From assembly GCA_027596035.1 (NCBI GenBank), contig JADGJA010000032.1, positions 1-64,000 of the forward strand: a stretch of DNA of 64,000 nucleotides. Direction: 5' to 3'. This DNA comes from Thoreauomyces humboldtii (lineage: Eukaryota; Chytridiomycota; Chytridiomycetes; Spizellomycetales; Powellomycetaceae). A program made the position numbers and the translations under genes. Under the pieces are notes generated by a model. The model searched no databases. It was not told the DNA's origin and worked only from the letters and a program-made list of their open reading frames with translations. Shown piece by piece: positions 1 through 12,846 of the stretch; within the stretch, counting starts at the first letter, position 1; each line of letters begins with the position of its first letter.

Positions 1-435
1 ACCTGCTGCTCACCTCACGCCGGACTGGTCGGCATTCTACTCCCGCGACTCACCTTTATCCAACGCTTCACCGCTCTCTCCGGCACAGGGTCGTGCATTG
101 CGTCGTCCACAACCTTAGCCTGTGTCTCTCGCCTTGCCGGGTGGGTTCAAAACGCACCTCACATAACTTTCGCCGTAGCCGCCACCGCCGTCAAATGTAA
201 GGTGTCTATCCGTACAGTGTGCAGACGATGAGAGCCAGCGCCTACACTGCATGACTCCTGCAGGGAAGACAGTCAGGGGTGCTACGCCGGGTAACCTGTT
301 ATTGTACTTTTTACCCGGTGGAACTGTCGGCGCGCACCATCCAAACTGACCTTCGTATTGGAGAAAAGATGTCTTGCCTCTTTTCACCCGATAACTGATG
401 CTGCTTTCATTTTGCGTCTTTAGCGAGCTGCAACC
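1..435. other. 5' flank of the myosin V gene
   Basis: No coding sequence is recognised here. A long open frame on the minus strand (115-750) has no ATG that suits it, shows no protein-like composition and runs over the myosin first exon, so it was dismissed. The stretch probably holds the promoter and 5' UTR of the myosin gene, whose ATG at 436 sits in a CAACCATGG context. Confidence 0.5.
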
Positions 436-3400
436 ATGGCCGAAAAGGCGTTGGAAGTGTACACGAAGGGGACTGAGGCATGGTTCCAACATGACAACGA
501 GGGATGGGTCTTGGGAAAGATGACTACCAAGACCATTACCGGGGATGACGTTAAGCTCGTCTTCCAAGTGGAGTCCGGACCGGTAGGCTTGCGTTTGGGT
601 TCTTGCAGGCAGACATACATACAGGTGTGATGATGTTGACTCGCTGCGAAAAATATAGGACGTTACGTTTGCATCAACTCTGACCAAGCTGAACGCCAAC
701 AAAGCTGCCGACCTTCCTCCATTACAAAACCCTCCAGCGCTCGACGGCACTGATGATCTCGCATTTCTTTCCTATCTGCATGAGTGAGTGCCCCCAACCT
801 CAGACGGTAGCTAATCCTTGGATTACAGCTGAGCATATTCTCGAAATTTCAGACCTGCTGTTCTTCACAACATCAAACTAAGATACCTGCAGCAGAACAT
901 CTACACATATTCGGGCATCGTTTTGATCGCTATGAACCCCTTCGCCAAAGTCAATCTGTACGGATCCGATATCATGCGGGAGTACTCTGGCAAACGGAGA
1001 GAGGAGCTCGAGCCGCATTTGTTTGCCGTTGCCGAGGAGGCGTACAGGAGTATGATTCAAGATAAAAAGAATCAGTCCATCATTGTTAGCGGTGAAAGTG
1101 GTGCTGGAAAGACGCAGAGCGCTCGGTACATCATGCGTTACTTTGCGACTGTCGAAACAGGGGGCTCAACAGCCGGCGGTGACAGCGAGGTCGAGCGATC
1201 AGTCCTCGCTACCAACCCCATCATGGAGGTAGGCGTCTCAGGAACACCTGCGGGCGTATGTCCTGTGTATACTAACACCTTGAACCCAGGCATTCGGAAA
1301 TTCAAAGACGACGCGTAACGATAACTCATCACGATTCGGAAAGTACATGGAAATTCTGTTCTCCAACCCTACCTCCCAAAATCCTTCCGTGCGCATTACG
1401 GGAGCGAAAATTCGGACTTATCTTTTGGAGCGATCGCGATTGATCTTCCAGCCTGCTACCGAGCGAAACTACCACATCTTTTATCAGCTGTGTGCCGGAG
1501 CGCCAGCCGCAGAACGAAAGGATCTGGGCCTCGTCTCGTGGGAATCCTTTTTTTACTTGAAGCAAGGGGGTTCTGGCACCATTCCAGGCGTGGACGATGC
1601 AGCGGAGTTCGTGGAAACATCGAAGGCGTTATCAGATGTCGGCATCTCGTTGCAAACGCAATGGTAACTCGTGCCACCGTCAATGCTTCTTCCAAGGCAC
1701 ACCCTGACCATCTTTTTAGGGCGATTTTCAAGATTTGCGCTGCCCTTCTGCACATCGGGAACATCAACATTGAAGCCAAACGCGACGAGGCTTTCATTGC
1801 CGATGACGATCCTGCCATGGTGATGGCCGCGTCTCTTCTTGGAATCGACGTGAAAGAGTTCAAGAAGTGGATCACAAAGAAGCAGATCATCACTCGATCT
1901 GAGAAGATCGTTTCGAGCGTCTCTCAGTACCAAGCAATTGTTGGACGCGACTCTGTTGCCAAGTTCATCTACTCAATGCTTTTCGATTGGCTTGTGAAGT
2001 TTATCAACATCAATCTCTCTAAGGGCGGCGATATGGAGGAGGGCCAGCGCTTCATCGGAGTCCTAGATATCTATGGGTTCGAACATTTCACGAAAAACAG
2101 TTTCGAGCAATTTTGCATCAACTACGCCAACGAGAAGCTGCAGCAGGAATTCAATGCCCACGTTTTTAAACTCGAACAAGAGGAGTACGTGGCAGAAAAA
2201 ATTAACTGGTCATTCATCGACTTCAACGACAATCAACCTTGTATCGACCTGATTGAGGGAAAACTCGGCATTCTGGACCTTCTGGACGAAGAATCCCGCC
2301 TGCCATCCGGCGCCGATGCTTCCCTCATCACCAAACTTTACCAACGCTTCGGAATCCCAACTCAGAAGTTCTTTGAAAAGCCCCGTTTTGGGCAGAGCGC
2401 CTTTACCATCAAACATTATGCAACAGACGTTACTTACGATATTGATGGCTTTATCGAAAAAAACAAGGATACTGTTTCCGACGAGCAGATGGCCGTCTTG
2501 AACTCTAGCGAGTTCGAGTTTTTGAAGGAAGTCATCGAGATCGTTGAAGTCGTCAAGCCGGAAGCACAGTCTGCCACGTCACCTAGCCGCCCAACTCGTG
2601 GTGGGGGTTCCTCCATGAAAAAAGCGACTTTAGGATCAATCTTCAAAGCCTCGCTCGTACGGCTTATGGAGACCATCCGACAAACGGAAGTACACTACAT
2701 CCGTTGTATCAAGCCGAACAGCGCCAAGGCTGCTTTCAAGTTCGAAGCTCCCATGGTACTTCAGCAACTACGAGCTTGCGGCGTCTTAGAGACCATTCGC
2801 ATCAGCTGTGCAGGCTATCCGTCGCGTACGCCGTTCGAGGACTTCGCGGATCGATATTACCTTTTGGTGCCTTCGGCAATGTGGGATCCAAATCCTAATA
2901 CGTTGACGCTCTCTATCGTCCAGAAGGTCATCAATGACGAGGACAAATTTCAAATGGGACTCAACAAGGTCTTCTTCCGGGCAGGGCAGATGGCCTTTCT
3001 GGAGAAGCTGCGAACAGAACGTCAGAGAGCTTGCGTCATAATGATTCAGAAAAACGTCCGAGCAGCGGTTTACCGCAGACGCTACCTGCGCATGCGCGCT
3101 GCAGCCATCAAAATTCAGACTGCTACTCGTGGGTGGCAAGCGCGGAAGCAATGCCGTAGCATGCGAGAAACACGGGCTGCTATCAAGATTCAGAGAAACG
3201 TGCGAGCTTGGCTTGCTCGCAAACGTTACAACAAGATCCGTGACGCCGTCGTCAAGATTCAGAGCACGTATCGAATGTCCCGCGCGAAGGCCGAAGTCAG
3301 AAGTATCCGCAGCCTACGCTCGGCCGTGCTCATTCAAAAGGTTTTCCGCGGTTACCGTGCCCGGAAAACATACAAGGCCGCGAAGACACGCATGATTTTG

Positions 3401-5648
3401 ATCCAGAGCTGTGTGCGACGACGTATTGCCATCAAGGAAATGAAGGTTCTCAAGAGCGAGGCCCGGTCCGTGGGCAAGCTGAAAGAAACCAACTACAAGC
3501 TGGAAGGGAAAGTCGTTGAGCTTTCTCGCACTCTCGCGGCACGCAATGAGGAACATGCCAAGATTACCGAAAAGCTTGTGGTACTCGAGGAGCAAGCACG
3601 AGTATGGAAGGAGAAGTACGAGAAAGCCGATGCGGGAAACAAGAGCGCGGCTGCGAAGGTCGAGGAAGGGAGCGCGGAGCTTCGACAGGAGGTCGCGTCA
3701 CTCCGGGGCGACAAGGAGAAGGCCGAGAAGGAAGCGGAGAAGTTTGGCGTTATGCTCAAGCGTCGGGATGAGAAAATCGAAAAGCTTGAAGAAGCCCTCA
3801 AGGCAAGTAAGGACGATTACGCCAAGCTTCGCGCTGAGAAGCCCTCTGCTCCGGCTCCTGCTCGCAATATGGATGATGGCGAGACCGCCAACGCTTTGCG
3901 GAAGGAGGTTGCTATGCTCAAGGAACAGATGACGCGCCTGCTTGCTGGCAAGTACCGCGCAGACCGTGTAGCCGATTCAATGCTGGCAGCTGCCACTAGC
4001 CCCGTCAATGATATTTCAAATCCTACCCCCGGAGGCTACCACGGCACCCCTTCGAGTAACCCATACCCCCTCGAAACCCGATCGTCGGTTACCACCCAGA
4101 TTGAAATGGATATGGCAGCGGCAGCCGCTAAAGCGCGGCCACGACGACACAGCTTTGTGGATGGCGGTCAATCTCCCGTTCAGGAGCGTGCGAACCCAAT
4201 GCCTGCTACCCTCTCATCCCGCAAGAGCCGCGCAAACATCGTGATCGATACAGCCCTCGGAAGTGGGGCGGGCAGCACGAGTCCTATGTCAGCCGGTGCT
4301 GGTATCATGCTCGAAAACGAGCGCTCCGTTCGAATTCTTGAAGAGAAGGCTCTGGAAGACGAGATCATCGATGCTCTAGTTACAAACCTTCGTATCCCGC
4401 TGCCATCCACGCAGACGGTAGCTACGCGCAAGGAGATCTTTTTCCCGGCTCACCTCATCGGGAGCACCATGGTGCAGCTGCTTTCCCACGACCTCGCCAG
4501 TCGCATGCTCGCTGTGATGACCAATGTAATGAAGGCCATCCAAAACCTTACCATGAAGTTCGAGGATGACTACGTCTCAGCTTTCTGGCTTTCCAACTGC
4601 TATGAACTCCTGTGCGTCGTCCGCACCACCCAAGAGAAGGAGCGCGCCATGCGTCGATCCACGAACCCCACCGAACCGGGTGAAGCAGAGCGCGCCCTCG
4701 ACAAAGTTCGCAACGATCTCGATTACCTTCTCATCGAAATTTACCATGGGTGGATCAAGGAGCTTAAGAAACGCCTTGCCAACATGATTGTCCCTGCTGT
4801 AATCGAGAACCAGTCTCTGCCCGGATATATCTGCAAGCAATCCGGAGGTCTCTGGGGCAAGTGGGGCAAGAGCTCGTCGTCAGCGCAGTTCACCATTGAG
4901 CAACTCCTCAACTTTTTGTCGAAGCTGAGCAAGACCATGCGATGCTACTACATGGAGGATTCGATGACCCGACAGATCCTCACAGAGCTCTTGCGGGTCG
5001 TCGGTGTCTCCGCTTTCAACCACCTCCTCATGCGCAAGAACTTCTGCACGTGGAAGCGTGGTGTTCAGATTCAGTACAACGTTAGTCGGTTGGAGGAGTG
5101 GTGTACTAGCCATGGCATCGCGGAAGGTAAGGGCACAGGTTCTGCGAACCCGCATTTGGTGTGAAACTCGTGACTTAAAATCGATTGCTACGCTCTTTCA
5201 TAGCCACTCTGCACTTACAGCAATTGCTGCAAGCTGCAAAACTTCTCACTCTCAACAAGACATCACCGCAGGACATCGAGACCATTTTTGATGTCTGCTT
5301 CCTGCTCAACCCTACGCAGATCAAGAAACTCTTGTCCCTTTATTATGCTGCCGACTTTGATTCACCGGTAAGTCACTTCTGTCCCATATGAGCAAGACCG
5401 CAGTAGCTGATCCATTTCGATTGTCATAGCTTTCACCTGAACTACTCAAGATTGTTGCGTCTCGAGCAGTCTTGAACGAGAAGTCGGATATTCTGCTGTT
5501 AGATCTGGAGCAAGCTCCCGACTTTGCGAAGCCCCCACCGAAAGCCGTCGACGTGATTGAACGATTCGTGCCAGCCTGGATGAGCTTGCCGAACATATCG
5601 GCAGTAGTTGCTGGGGCTCCCGCCGCGCCGGTGTCTGCGATCAACTGA
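436..5648 (+). CDS. MYO2: Class V myosin heavy chain
   Basis: Actin-based motor that carries secretory vesicles and organelles along actin cables. The N-terminal SH3-like region begins at the ATG at 436. Early joins are read at 586-660 (phase 0), 783-852 and 1230-1290. The P-loop GESGAGKT is followed by the NxxSSRFGK switch region. The frame continues through a join near 1666-1719 and a motor core containing DIYGFE. Six IQ motifs (about 3040-3450) form the lever arm, then coiled coil (about 3470-3830), a low-complexity linker and the globular cargo-binding DIL tail (about 4340-5600). Two late introns (about 5126-5203 and 5370-5430) split the DIL domain. The stop is TGA at 5646. The predicted length of about 1,580 residues fits fungal Myo2/Myo5. 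KU70 follows in the same direction but is functionally unrelated. Confidence 0.93.
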
Positions 5649-6021
5649 GCGGTTTGACCAGCAGTGAGGCGTAGCTTTCATTAGCGCCCAACAGGCTCCC
5701 TTTTAGATTCATTGTATCTTACGCTTTGATCTTTTTCACTATTCACCTCTTCCCTTACACCTGTCACCTCACCCCCATTTGCCGTGTATCCTACGCATTC
5801 ACTAGAATTTGACTTTCGACACTTCTTTGCTGCGCAATTCTGATCTTCCTGGCGTCCGAACAGAATCCGTCCGAAAGCAGCGGACTCGAGGATGACTGAC
5901 GATGACTCCCGCGGTGACTACTTCCTCTTCTCCCCTGCCGTGTTGTCCCCTCGGCTTCTTGTTACCCTGAGGAGGTTTTCAGTCTTAGGGATAGATAAGA
6001 TTGACACGGAAGTCTACATTT
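5649..6021. other. Intergenic, myosin V to KU70
   Basis: This 373-bp stretch has no recognisable coding sequence. It should contain the myosin 3' end and the KU70 promoter and leader. A pyrimidine-rich segment lies around 5730-5780. No clear regulatory motif was seen. Confidence 0.5.
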
Positions 6022-9000
6022 ATGTCGTCCAATTGGCAGGTAGGTAGCTAAAGAAGTCCTTTCCCAGCCGTGGTCCGATGCTTACTCTTTTGACTTGCAG
6101 AGTTACGAAGAACCTCCTGAGGAGGAGGAAGACGAGTATGACGCCGAGGTATGGACTCCCGCGCCTTGTTGTATGACTTCTTGTCACTCGGTCTCACTCG
6201 TCCGTTGAAACCAACTTATTGAAATGTGCTGCCATTAGATTTCTGTTGCGGAGCGGGACAACGTCATATTCGCCATCGATGTAAGTGGAGGTTTCTACTA
6301 GCTCTGCTTCTAGAGGAGACACTTATCTCCTTCATTCTTCAGGCCTCGCTGCCCATGCACAGTCTCGATGAGGAAGGCATTTCCTACTTCAGCAGCGCTG
6401 TGCGGTGTGCAGCTAGCTTTTTGAGAACCAAAGTCGTGCAGTCGGAAAGCGACCTGATCGGAGTCATGTTCTTTGGGACGGTAGAGACACATCAGATCTC
6501 ACCAATGACGAGCGTGATCTGTACTCACTCGCTTCTTTGATCACAGGCGAAATCCGAAAACGAGCAGGGCTTCGATCACATTTACGTCAAGCATGACTTG
6601 GATTCCCCGGATGTTGATCGCATCTTGGGCTTAGAGAAGCTCTCGAAGGGTAGCTTTCATTACTGCATTTTGCAGGAGACACTCCAAATTTTGATCCGTT
6701 TTCATCTCAAGAGCAAGGACCGTCCGACATGGGTTGCTCAAGCGACGCCTCTTTGGCTGAAGTGTTCTGGACTTGTTCAAACCTTTTCTCCGCCAAGTAA
6801 GTCCCAAACAGTCGCACGCGATTCACGCGATTGAGATCCTCCTGGCTGATTGTAATCTACACTAGGGGACAGAAGAATAGCACCAAACGCATATTTCTGA
6901 TTACGTGCAACGACGCCCCCCATGCCGACAATCAAACCCTGCAGCGAAATGCGAGAGTAAGAGCAGAGGTATGTGAAATGTGGGAATCAGAGTACTGTCG
7001 TCTGAAGCAGCTGCTGATGTGCGCGAAGGATCTGGCAGATCTTGGTATTTCGATCGAGCTGTTTCCGATACAGTTGAAAGATCATCCAGAGTTCCAGTAT
7101 GACGCGTTTTATAAGGTTTGTTGCAGGTTAGCAGATTCGTTGCACCCATACACTCCAGACTCAACAATCTATACCGTGCAGGATCTTCCTGGGGTTGCTG
7201 ATACCGATGAAGATGGCGATGTCAAGGTCCCTGCATCGGCCTCTTCCAAATTTAAGGAGATGGAACAGAAAGTCCTGCGGAGGGAAGTGAAGAAGCGCAC
7301 TGCGTTCCGCGTACCATTTCACCTTTTCGAGGGCATTACTTTGGGTGTGAAAGGGTAGGCTACGACTTTCCTTCGCATCGAAAACTTCGAGGACCTCATG
7401 GTTTCGAGATGCGGTTGAAACCAGGTACAACCTCGTCCTCGAGCAGAAGAAAGGAAGCTATACATACCTGGACAGGCGAAGCAACGCCGAAGTGCAGACC
7501 GTCACGTCTTGGACATGTGCTGTACGTATCTTTCGGGTTACGATCCACCTCAGATACCTCATTCCCCTTGCCTGTCCAGAGCACGGCGCAGTCACTGTCA
7601 AATGCCGGAACGTCTTTATCGCCTAACGAATCGGCTCCGGGGTCCGGGCTCGCACATGCCTCAACTCAGATGCTCATGCCGTCAGATATGAAGAGCTTCT
7701 GGGAGTATGGGGGAGAGAAAGTCGTGTTCACGAAGGAGGAAGTGGCGAGCATGAAGCACTTCCGAGAGCCTGGTAAGTCGCTACTTGCAAAGTACTAACT
7801 CAGGGCGCTGAATTCGCTCAACTTTATGCATTTCGATAGGTCTTACGTTGCTTGGGTTCAAAGAGAGGAGTACCCTGAAGATCAAACACAACATTAAACA
7901 TTCATCTTTCATGTATCCCGACGAAGGGGTAGGCTTCGAAAAGGGACTGTATGACCGAGTTTGCCAACGATCTGACGGAACGCTTTTCCGTATCTCCTCA
8001 GAGTTTTGCTGGCAGTTCATCCATCTATGCCCACTTGCTGGACAGATTGCACGCGCGGGAGAAGATCGCGATATGTCGATTTATTGCGCGAAGTAACGCG
8101 GCGCCTCGACTTGTGGCGCTCCTTCCCGAGGTGGGACCGCTTGCATTGTTGCCATGTGTCCCTGCGTCCGACGTGAGGCGGCTGAAACCTAAATTGTGTG
8201 ACAGGTCCGCAAACCTAAGCAGAACCCAGACGAAAATCCAAATGGATTCCATCTGATCTTTCTTCCATTCGCGGATGATAACCGACATATCAAGGCTAAG
8301 ATCCTCGGGGCTCGTACGCGCGATTCGATTGTAATGGGGCGCAATTCTCGCTGTATGAATAACTCCCATTGGCTTTTTCAGTCGAGGATGCCGCTCCCTT
8401 AGAAATGGCGAAAGAGATCATCAAGGACCTTTCTTTGAAACATTATGTGAGTGACCTCCGTGGTGTGACTTACAGGGCCGTGCGCTCATCCCCAGGATGC
8501 TCTTAGTCTCCTAGCAATTACGACAATCCGGTACTCCAAAAGCATTACGCTAACCTGGAAGCGATCGCTCTAATGAAGGACTTTGCAGCGGAGGTTGAAG
8601 GTAGCTCCGTCTTTGGACTCGTTGCTGTGAACATTCCCGTGCTCACGAGAACTTTCAGACAAAACGCTTCCAAAAACGGAGGACCAACATCGAAGGGCAG
8701 GGGAGCTGATCAAGAAGCTAAAGGAGGTAGCCACGTAGTCGATTTTACAACCCGTCAGTATAATCTTTGTACTAATGTAATACATATCAGGAACTTGGGA
8801 TCCCTGCAGGCGAAGAGCCTGCAGCAGTGCCCAGAAAGCGCGCTGCGGGAGATGCTGCTGGTGGCCCTGCCAAGAAAGCGAAGGCCACAGGGGAAGCAAT
8901 GAGCGAAGCTGACATGCGGAGTACGGCCTCTAGGGGAAAGGTAGTTTTCAAGGCGAAGTGCTTCCTACATGGCAAGAATCTGATACATGTCTTCATTCAG

Positions 9001-9114
9001 TTAAATTCATTGACAATTCCGGTCCTTTCGGCATTCCTGCTGTCAAGGGATATCAAGCCAGCCAAGAAAAAGGCCGAAGTCGTTTTGCAGGTGGAACAAG
9101 CTCTGGGCTTGTAA
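6022..9114 (+). CDS. KU70: Ku70 subunit of the Ku DNA end-binding heterodimer
   Basis: Ku70 pairs with Ku80, threads onto broken DNA ends, starts non-homologous end joining and protects telomeres. The chosen ATG (6022) opens a six-codon exon (MSSNWQ), then an acidic exon (6101-6149). The von Willebrand A-like domain starts with VIFAIDASLPMHS; a second block has LFITCND-like sequence and ISIELFPI. The Ku core contains an RRKEAIHTWTGE-like strand, LLGFKERSTLKIKHNIKHSS and LIFLPFADDNRHIK. The last exon (to TAA at 9112) encodes a basic linker and a SAP-type DNA-binding fold ending VEQALGL, the usual Ku70 C-terminus. The gene is cut by many short introns, so exact joins in the 7,350-8,830 part are uncertain. 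Family assignment rests on domain order and conserved core blocks. Confidence 0.88.
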
Positions 9115-9472
9115 TCCGCGATTGTCAATCGTTGTTTTCCGGCTGGTAAACGCCATCTCGTTGCAGTACCATACTCTTAATTCATTCATGAATCACATAC
9201 AAGTTCCAAGCTTGCCAAACAAAGGGAAGTTGCATTGAGAAGTTATCGGTGCCTTTGCCGAACCTGCGCACAACTCTGTCGACCCCGATGTTCATCCCGT
9301 GGGCCTGTCGAACATAGGGGCTGTGCACCTGATGTTCGCTTCAAGCAGTGACCTCAACCAACGTCGGTCTCGTCTGCGGCACGCAAGAACCATCTCAACC
9401 TACCATCGTCGTCCCGTTCGAGCACTCCAGCAACTCCACGTTCAGCACCTTTAGCCAACCGTCCTGTCCAAC
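9115..9472. other. Intergenic, KU70 to glycolipid transfer protein
   Basis: This 358-bp stretch has no recognised gene. The open frames crossing it lack splice support and conserved content. It presumably carries the KU70 polyadenylation region and the promoter of the next gene. Confidence 0.5.
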
Positions 9473-10269
9473 ATGCCAGATTTTTTTGAATCCATGCAAC
9501 GCTCGTATGTCGATGTTCCGGTTGGGACGAACGACTACATCGAAGTGCTCCCGTTCTTGCAAGCAACCGAATCGCTCACTAAGCTCTTCGGTAACGAAGC
9601 GACGTCGTGGTGCGCTTGCCGGATAGGCCCTGAACTGTTTTTTTTCCTTACACCAGACTCCATGGGCACTGCTTTCACTCCTGTGAAATCGGATCTCCTC
9701 GGCAACATCACCGTGAGCATATCTTCCCGGATTAGGCCTGCAGATTGAGCGTTCTTTGCTAACTGGCCGTTCTTGTGGGTCCGGGCAGAAACTGCGCACG
9801 CGATACAACGAGAACCCTCAGAAGAACCACACGCTGCAGGAGCTTGTCATTACTGAACGTGCCGAGGGCAAGAAGACTGCCACCGAGGGTCTCCTGTGGT
9901 TGAAGCGCGGCCTCGAGTTCACCTCAAAGGGCCTCCGTCGCAACTTGGACGACAAGAACGAGGAGCTGGCCGTGTCTTTTAACAAAGCTTACGAGCAAAC
10001 TCTCTCCAAACACCACAGTTTCATGGTCCGCCCGGTCTTCGCGGTGAGTCGATCGTTCATGTCGCTTTCAGCGTCCATGCTCTGATAAAGGACCTTGTGC
10101 CATGTAGCTCGCGATGAAAGCATGTCCCTACCGAAAGGACTTCTATGCCAGGCTAGGCAACGACCAGGAGAAGGTTTATGCAGACATGGAGAAATGGCTC
10201 ACCGCATTGGAAAAGCTGGTCGTGAACCTCAATACGTTTTACGTGCAAGGCGGTTACGAAAAGCTGTAG
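9473..10269 (+). CDS. Glycolipid transfer protein (GLTP/HET-C2 family)
   Basis: Small cytosolic protein that extracts one glycosphingolipid from a membrane and moves it to another; in filamentous fungi the family includes the heterokaryon-incompatibility protein HET-C2. Four exons are read: 9473-9592, 9656-9715, 9789-10041 and 10108-10269, with GT-AG joins that keep frame. The first join gives LTKLFDSMGTAF, which restores the family motif DxxGxxFxxVxxDxxxNI; this contains the Asp, Asn and Lys positions that contact the sugar headgroup. The conserved Trp of LLWLKRGLEF and the His of HHSFMVRPVF are present. The protein is about 197 residues, normal for a stand-alone GLTP fold. No signal peptide or membrane segment is seen. 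Confidence 0.93.
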
Positions 10270-10379
10270 CCTGACCGCTACTGTTACGGATGAATCAAAT
10301 AAACACGCACATAAAAGGGTTCCATCCTCCCGCCTACATCTGCCCAGACCCTGTACGTACTGCCTTCAATCGTCCACGG

Positions 10380-11569
10380 TCAATGTTGGAAAAGAGTACA
10401 GATGCGCTGCAGCTCGGCGCATGCGCCAACTTTTTGAGCATGTACTGCAAGAGACAGGAATTACTCTAACTCCGTACCATTCCAAGTGATTCAAAAAGTC
10501 TTCATTGAGAGGCACGTCTCCGTCGAGCGCTGGGACACGCAAACCAGTCGCCTTGACGATATCTTTATTTTGATGGGAGAGCCTGTCAAAGCGTCGACCG
10601 CTTATGTAAGCCGCCCCTTCCTCGCCACGACGCCCAGCTGCCCGAATCGCTTCTTCGCCCGGTCAGCATTGCCGAATTGCGGAACCACATCCATCTCCGT
10701 ATGAGCACCAGGATCCGCCATGTTCCGTTCTCTTCATCGAAATTTGCAGGGACAAACTTGTTTCGCAACCAAGGAGGTGAAAATGGCTCATCTTTGTTAT
10801 GGTGCTTTTTCTTATATTTCTTTATTCTAGTGGTCGAGGTGATGATTCTTCACGCTTGCGATAAGTGCGCGTTCGTCAAGGCCAAGTACATTCTTTCTCT
10901 CGAGATGGCTGGTTAGACGGTGGCGCGGCGGCATCGTCAGGTTGCGAACTGACTATTATGCCGGGTGATAGTGGCAGCAGCAGCACACCTTTTTCCGAGT
11001 GCTTCACTACCGACACAGCTGATAAATGTAGCTTTGGAGACCGAGGACGGAACGAAGACAATGAATGTGCCAAATTACAGAGATCTAGGTATAACCTGGC
11101 GCTGGATTCCCGCAGAACCTGGGCTGATGTACGGAGTTCCAAGACCAATCCATTGCGGACGTGGAAAAGAAGCTTGACCATCAATTTGCCGTTTTGATGC
11201 ACTTGCTTTGGCGCTATCACCTCCTTGAAGGTAAATGATAGTTCATCACGCGTAAAACGGAATGCATCAGAAACTGACCCGAAGAAAACATGCACAGAGC
11301 TCAACCCCTTGTTGGCGCAAAAGCTGCCGACTGCCACTCAATGGTCTCTCGGTTGGAAGGCAGTCTCGTTCACGCATATCCGCACGTCTCTCATAACTCT
11401 CTTCTCACGTCGAGCAAGCACTAAGCGTCTGTGTCTTGAGCGTTCTCCATCGACCTTCCTCCCGTCATTGCGATCAAACTCGGTGGAAAACTTGATAGGC
11501 ATAGTCCCAGCGCACTTCAGAAGGTCCAAATCCTCCGGCCATTCTATAGCGTCTAGTCTAGAAGAGTAG
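10380..11569 (+). other. Candidate unrecognised multi-exon gene
   Basis: I do not recognise this gene and may have its ends wrong. Several blocks read like protein and are bounded by splice signals. One block is 10485-10605 (IQKVFIERHVSVERWDTQ to VKASTAY), preceded by a CTAAC branch-like site and followed by GTAAGC. A 54-nt intron-like segment, 10776-10830, ends TTCTAG. Two further blocks, 11019-11088 (LINVALETEDGTKTMNVPNY) and 11144-11230 (DQSIADVEKKLDHQFAVLMH), join in phase across a 55-nt intron. The following donor GTAAAT at 11231 leads to an acceptor at 11297 or 11299. The helical, charged composition of the last block suggests a coiled coil. The order and frames of the 5' blocks could not be reconciled, so either an exon is mis-set or the gene is decayed. 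Confidence 0.35.
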
Positions 11570-11588
11570 AAGCTTAGACTAGAAGAGT
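11558..11588. repeat. Short direct repeat pair
   Basis: The ten-base unit CTAGAAGAGT occurs at 11558-11567 and again at 11579-11588, 21 bp apart. No flanking inverted repeats or transposase were seen. It may be a small slippage duplication, with no function implied. Confidence 0.6.
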
Positions 11589-11939
11589 GCAGCAAGCCAG
11601 CTACATCTTATTGCAAGGGATAACCTGTCGGTGTCACAGGAGCCCTGCACGGATAGGAGTAGACGAGGTTCAAATCAATGACCGTCCGCCACTGTACCGC
11701 GGAGCCAATCCACGAACCTATTTACAACCAGTAATTCATGCTAAACCATCTGATGATAGATCAGAACGGTATTCGGTGGTTCCAGTTTCGTCGCCCACAG
11801 ACGGTCGCTATCCGTCCGTGGTGATTTAAACCTCCTACCCATCTATAGGAAAGAGCTTTTCTGCATTAGGGCTATCGAAAACAACAGTGCATCTTCTTCA
11901 TCTTGTCAAGTCTTGTGAGAGGGATGCTCGTCCACTTTC

Positions 11940-12165
11940 GCCCGCTGGAGACCAATCCCCATCCACGTCCCTCACCTCCTCCTCACTAAGCATCAAAATC
12001 GCCTTCCGCTCACGCTCAAAACACCTACCCCGAATCCTCTTGTCGAATCCAAGTTGGTATACCCGTATACCTGCGTCAGTGCGACCGGCGAGGCGACCGG
12101 TGTGCCTCCATAGCCTCGATGCATCAGTGCGATGAAGGTGGAGGTGTGTACCAGCGGTCTCTTCA
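11940..12165 (-). pseudogene. Possible degenerate DEAD-box helicase C-terminal fragment
   Basis: Read on the minus strand from about 12,165 down to 11,940, one frame gives HLHRT, then GRLAGRTDAG, then AILMLSEEE. This loosely resembles motif VI of DEAD-box helicases (HRxGRxxRxG) followed by the usual ValLeu-Leu-Ser-Glu-Glu strand. The spacing is disturbed by an insertion between HLHRT and GRLAGR. A stop codon lies just upstream in frame, and no motif I-V sequence was found nearby. It is either a relic or a coincidence. Confidence 0.2.
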
Positions 12166-12684
12166 GTCGCGTTGCGATGCGCTGTCCCAGATTAAGCTAT
12201 CTCATCCTCGTTCGCGACTGAGGATCTTGGATAGCGCCGGCAGCAAACCGAAGCGATCACACCAGGACGCGAAGGAGGGAAATTGGGAAGGGTGCCCCCC
12301 TCCTATGCTGACGGACATGAATAGAGATGATGTGGTTCAGACTTTTCTTCTACTTATCCGAGGTGCGAACTCATGGGATCCTGCATTACTCCAGTGAAGA
12401 GAGTGAAGACACTAGATCTACTGTACAGTGTACGCTCGGTATGACATGGAGCCGAACTCAACGCCAGGTGTGCCATGTGGCCGTGCAGTAGCTTCAGTGG
12501 TGGTTGGGTTGGGAGCAGCGGCTGGGAGCGGAGCGGCATGGAGAGAGCGATGAGGGAGAGGGAGAGACAGACGGGAAGGGAGAGAAGCACGAGGGCGCGC
12601 GTGGGAACGAGTTGCAAGTTTTCCCTCGTCACTGTCCAGTCACGAGGGCAAGCGAGTTCTCCCGAGTCGAGTCTCCTGTCTGAT

Positions 12685-12722
12685 CTCTCCCCTCCTCCTC
12701 CCTCCTCCTCCCTCCTCTCTGC
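12685..12722. repeat. Pyrimidine-rich CCTCCT tract
   Basis: A run of CCTCCT-type repeats lies about 125-160 bp upstream of the acyl-CoA synthetase ATG. The complementary strand is purine-rich (GGAGGA). Such tracts are common in fungal promoters and 5' leaders. It also inflates the open frames crossing it, which I do not believe. Confidence 0.6.
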
Positions 12723-12846
12723 CGTCAGAAATTCCGTGCGTTCGCCACATCTCACTCGAAGGCAACGGCACTGCATTCGTCAATCCGTTCCACCCGCCCA
12801 GCGTATACGTGTAGCTTAGAACCTCCACAAACCCATCCCTCCTGCA

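Noticed and set aside
115..750. 211-codon minus-strand frame over the first myosin exon
   Set aside because: No convincing start or conserved sequence; antisense to a clear myosin exon.
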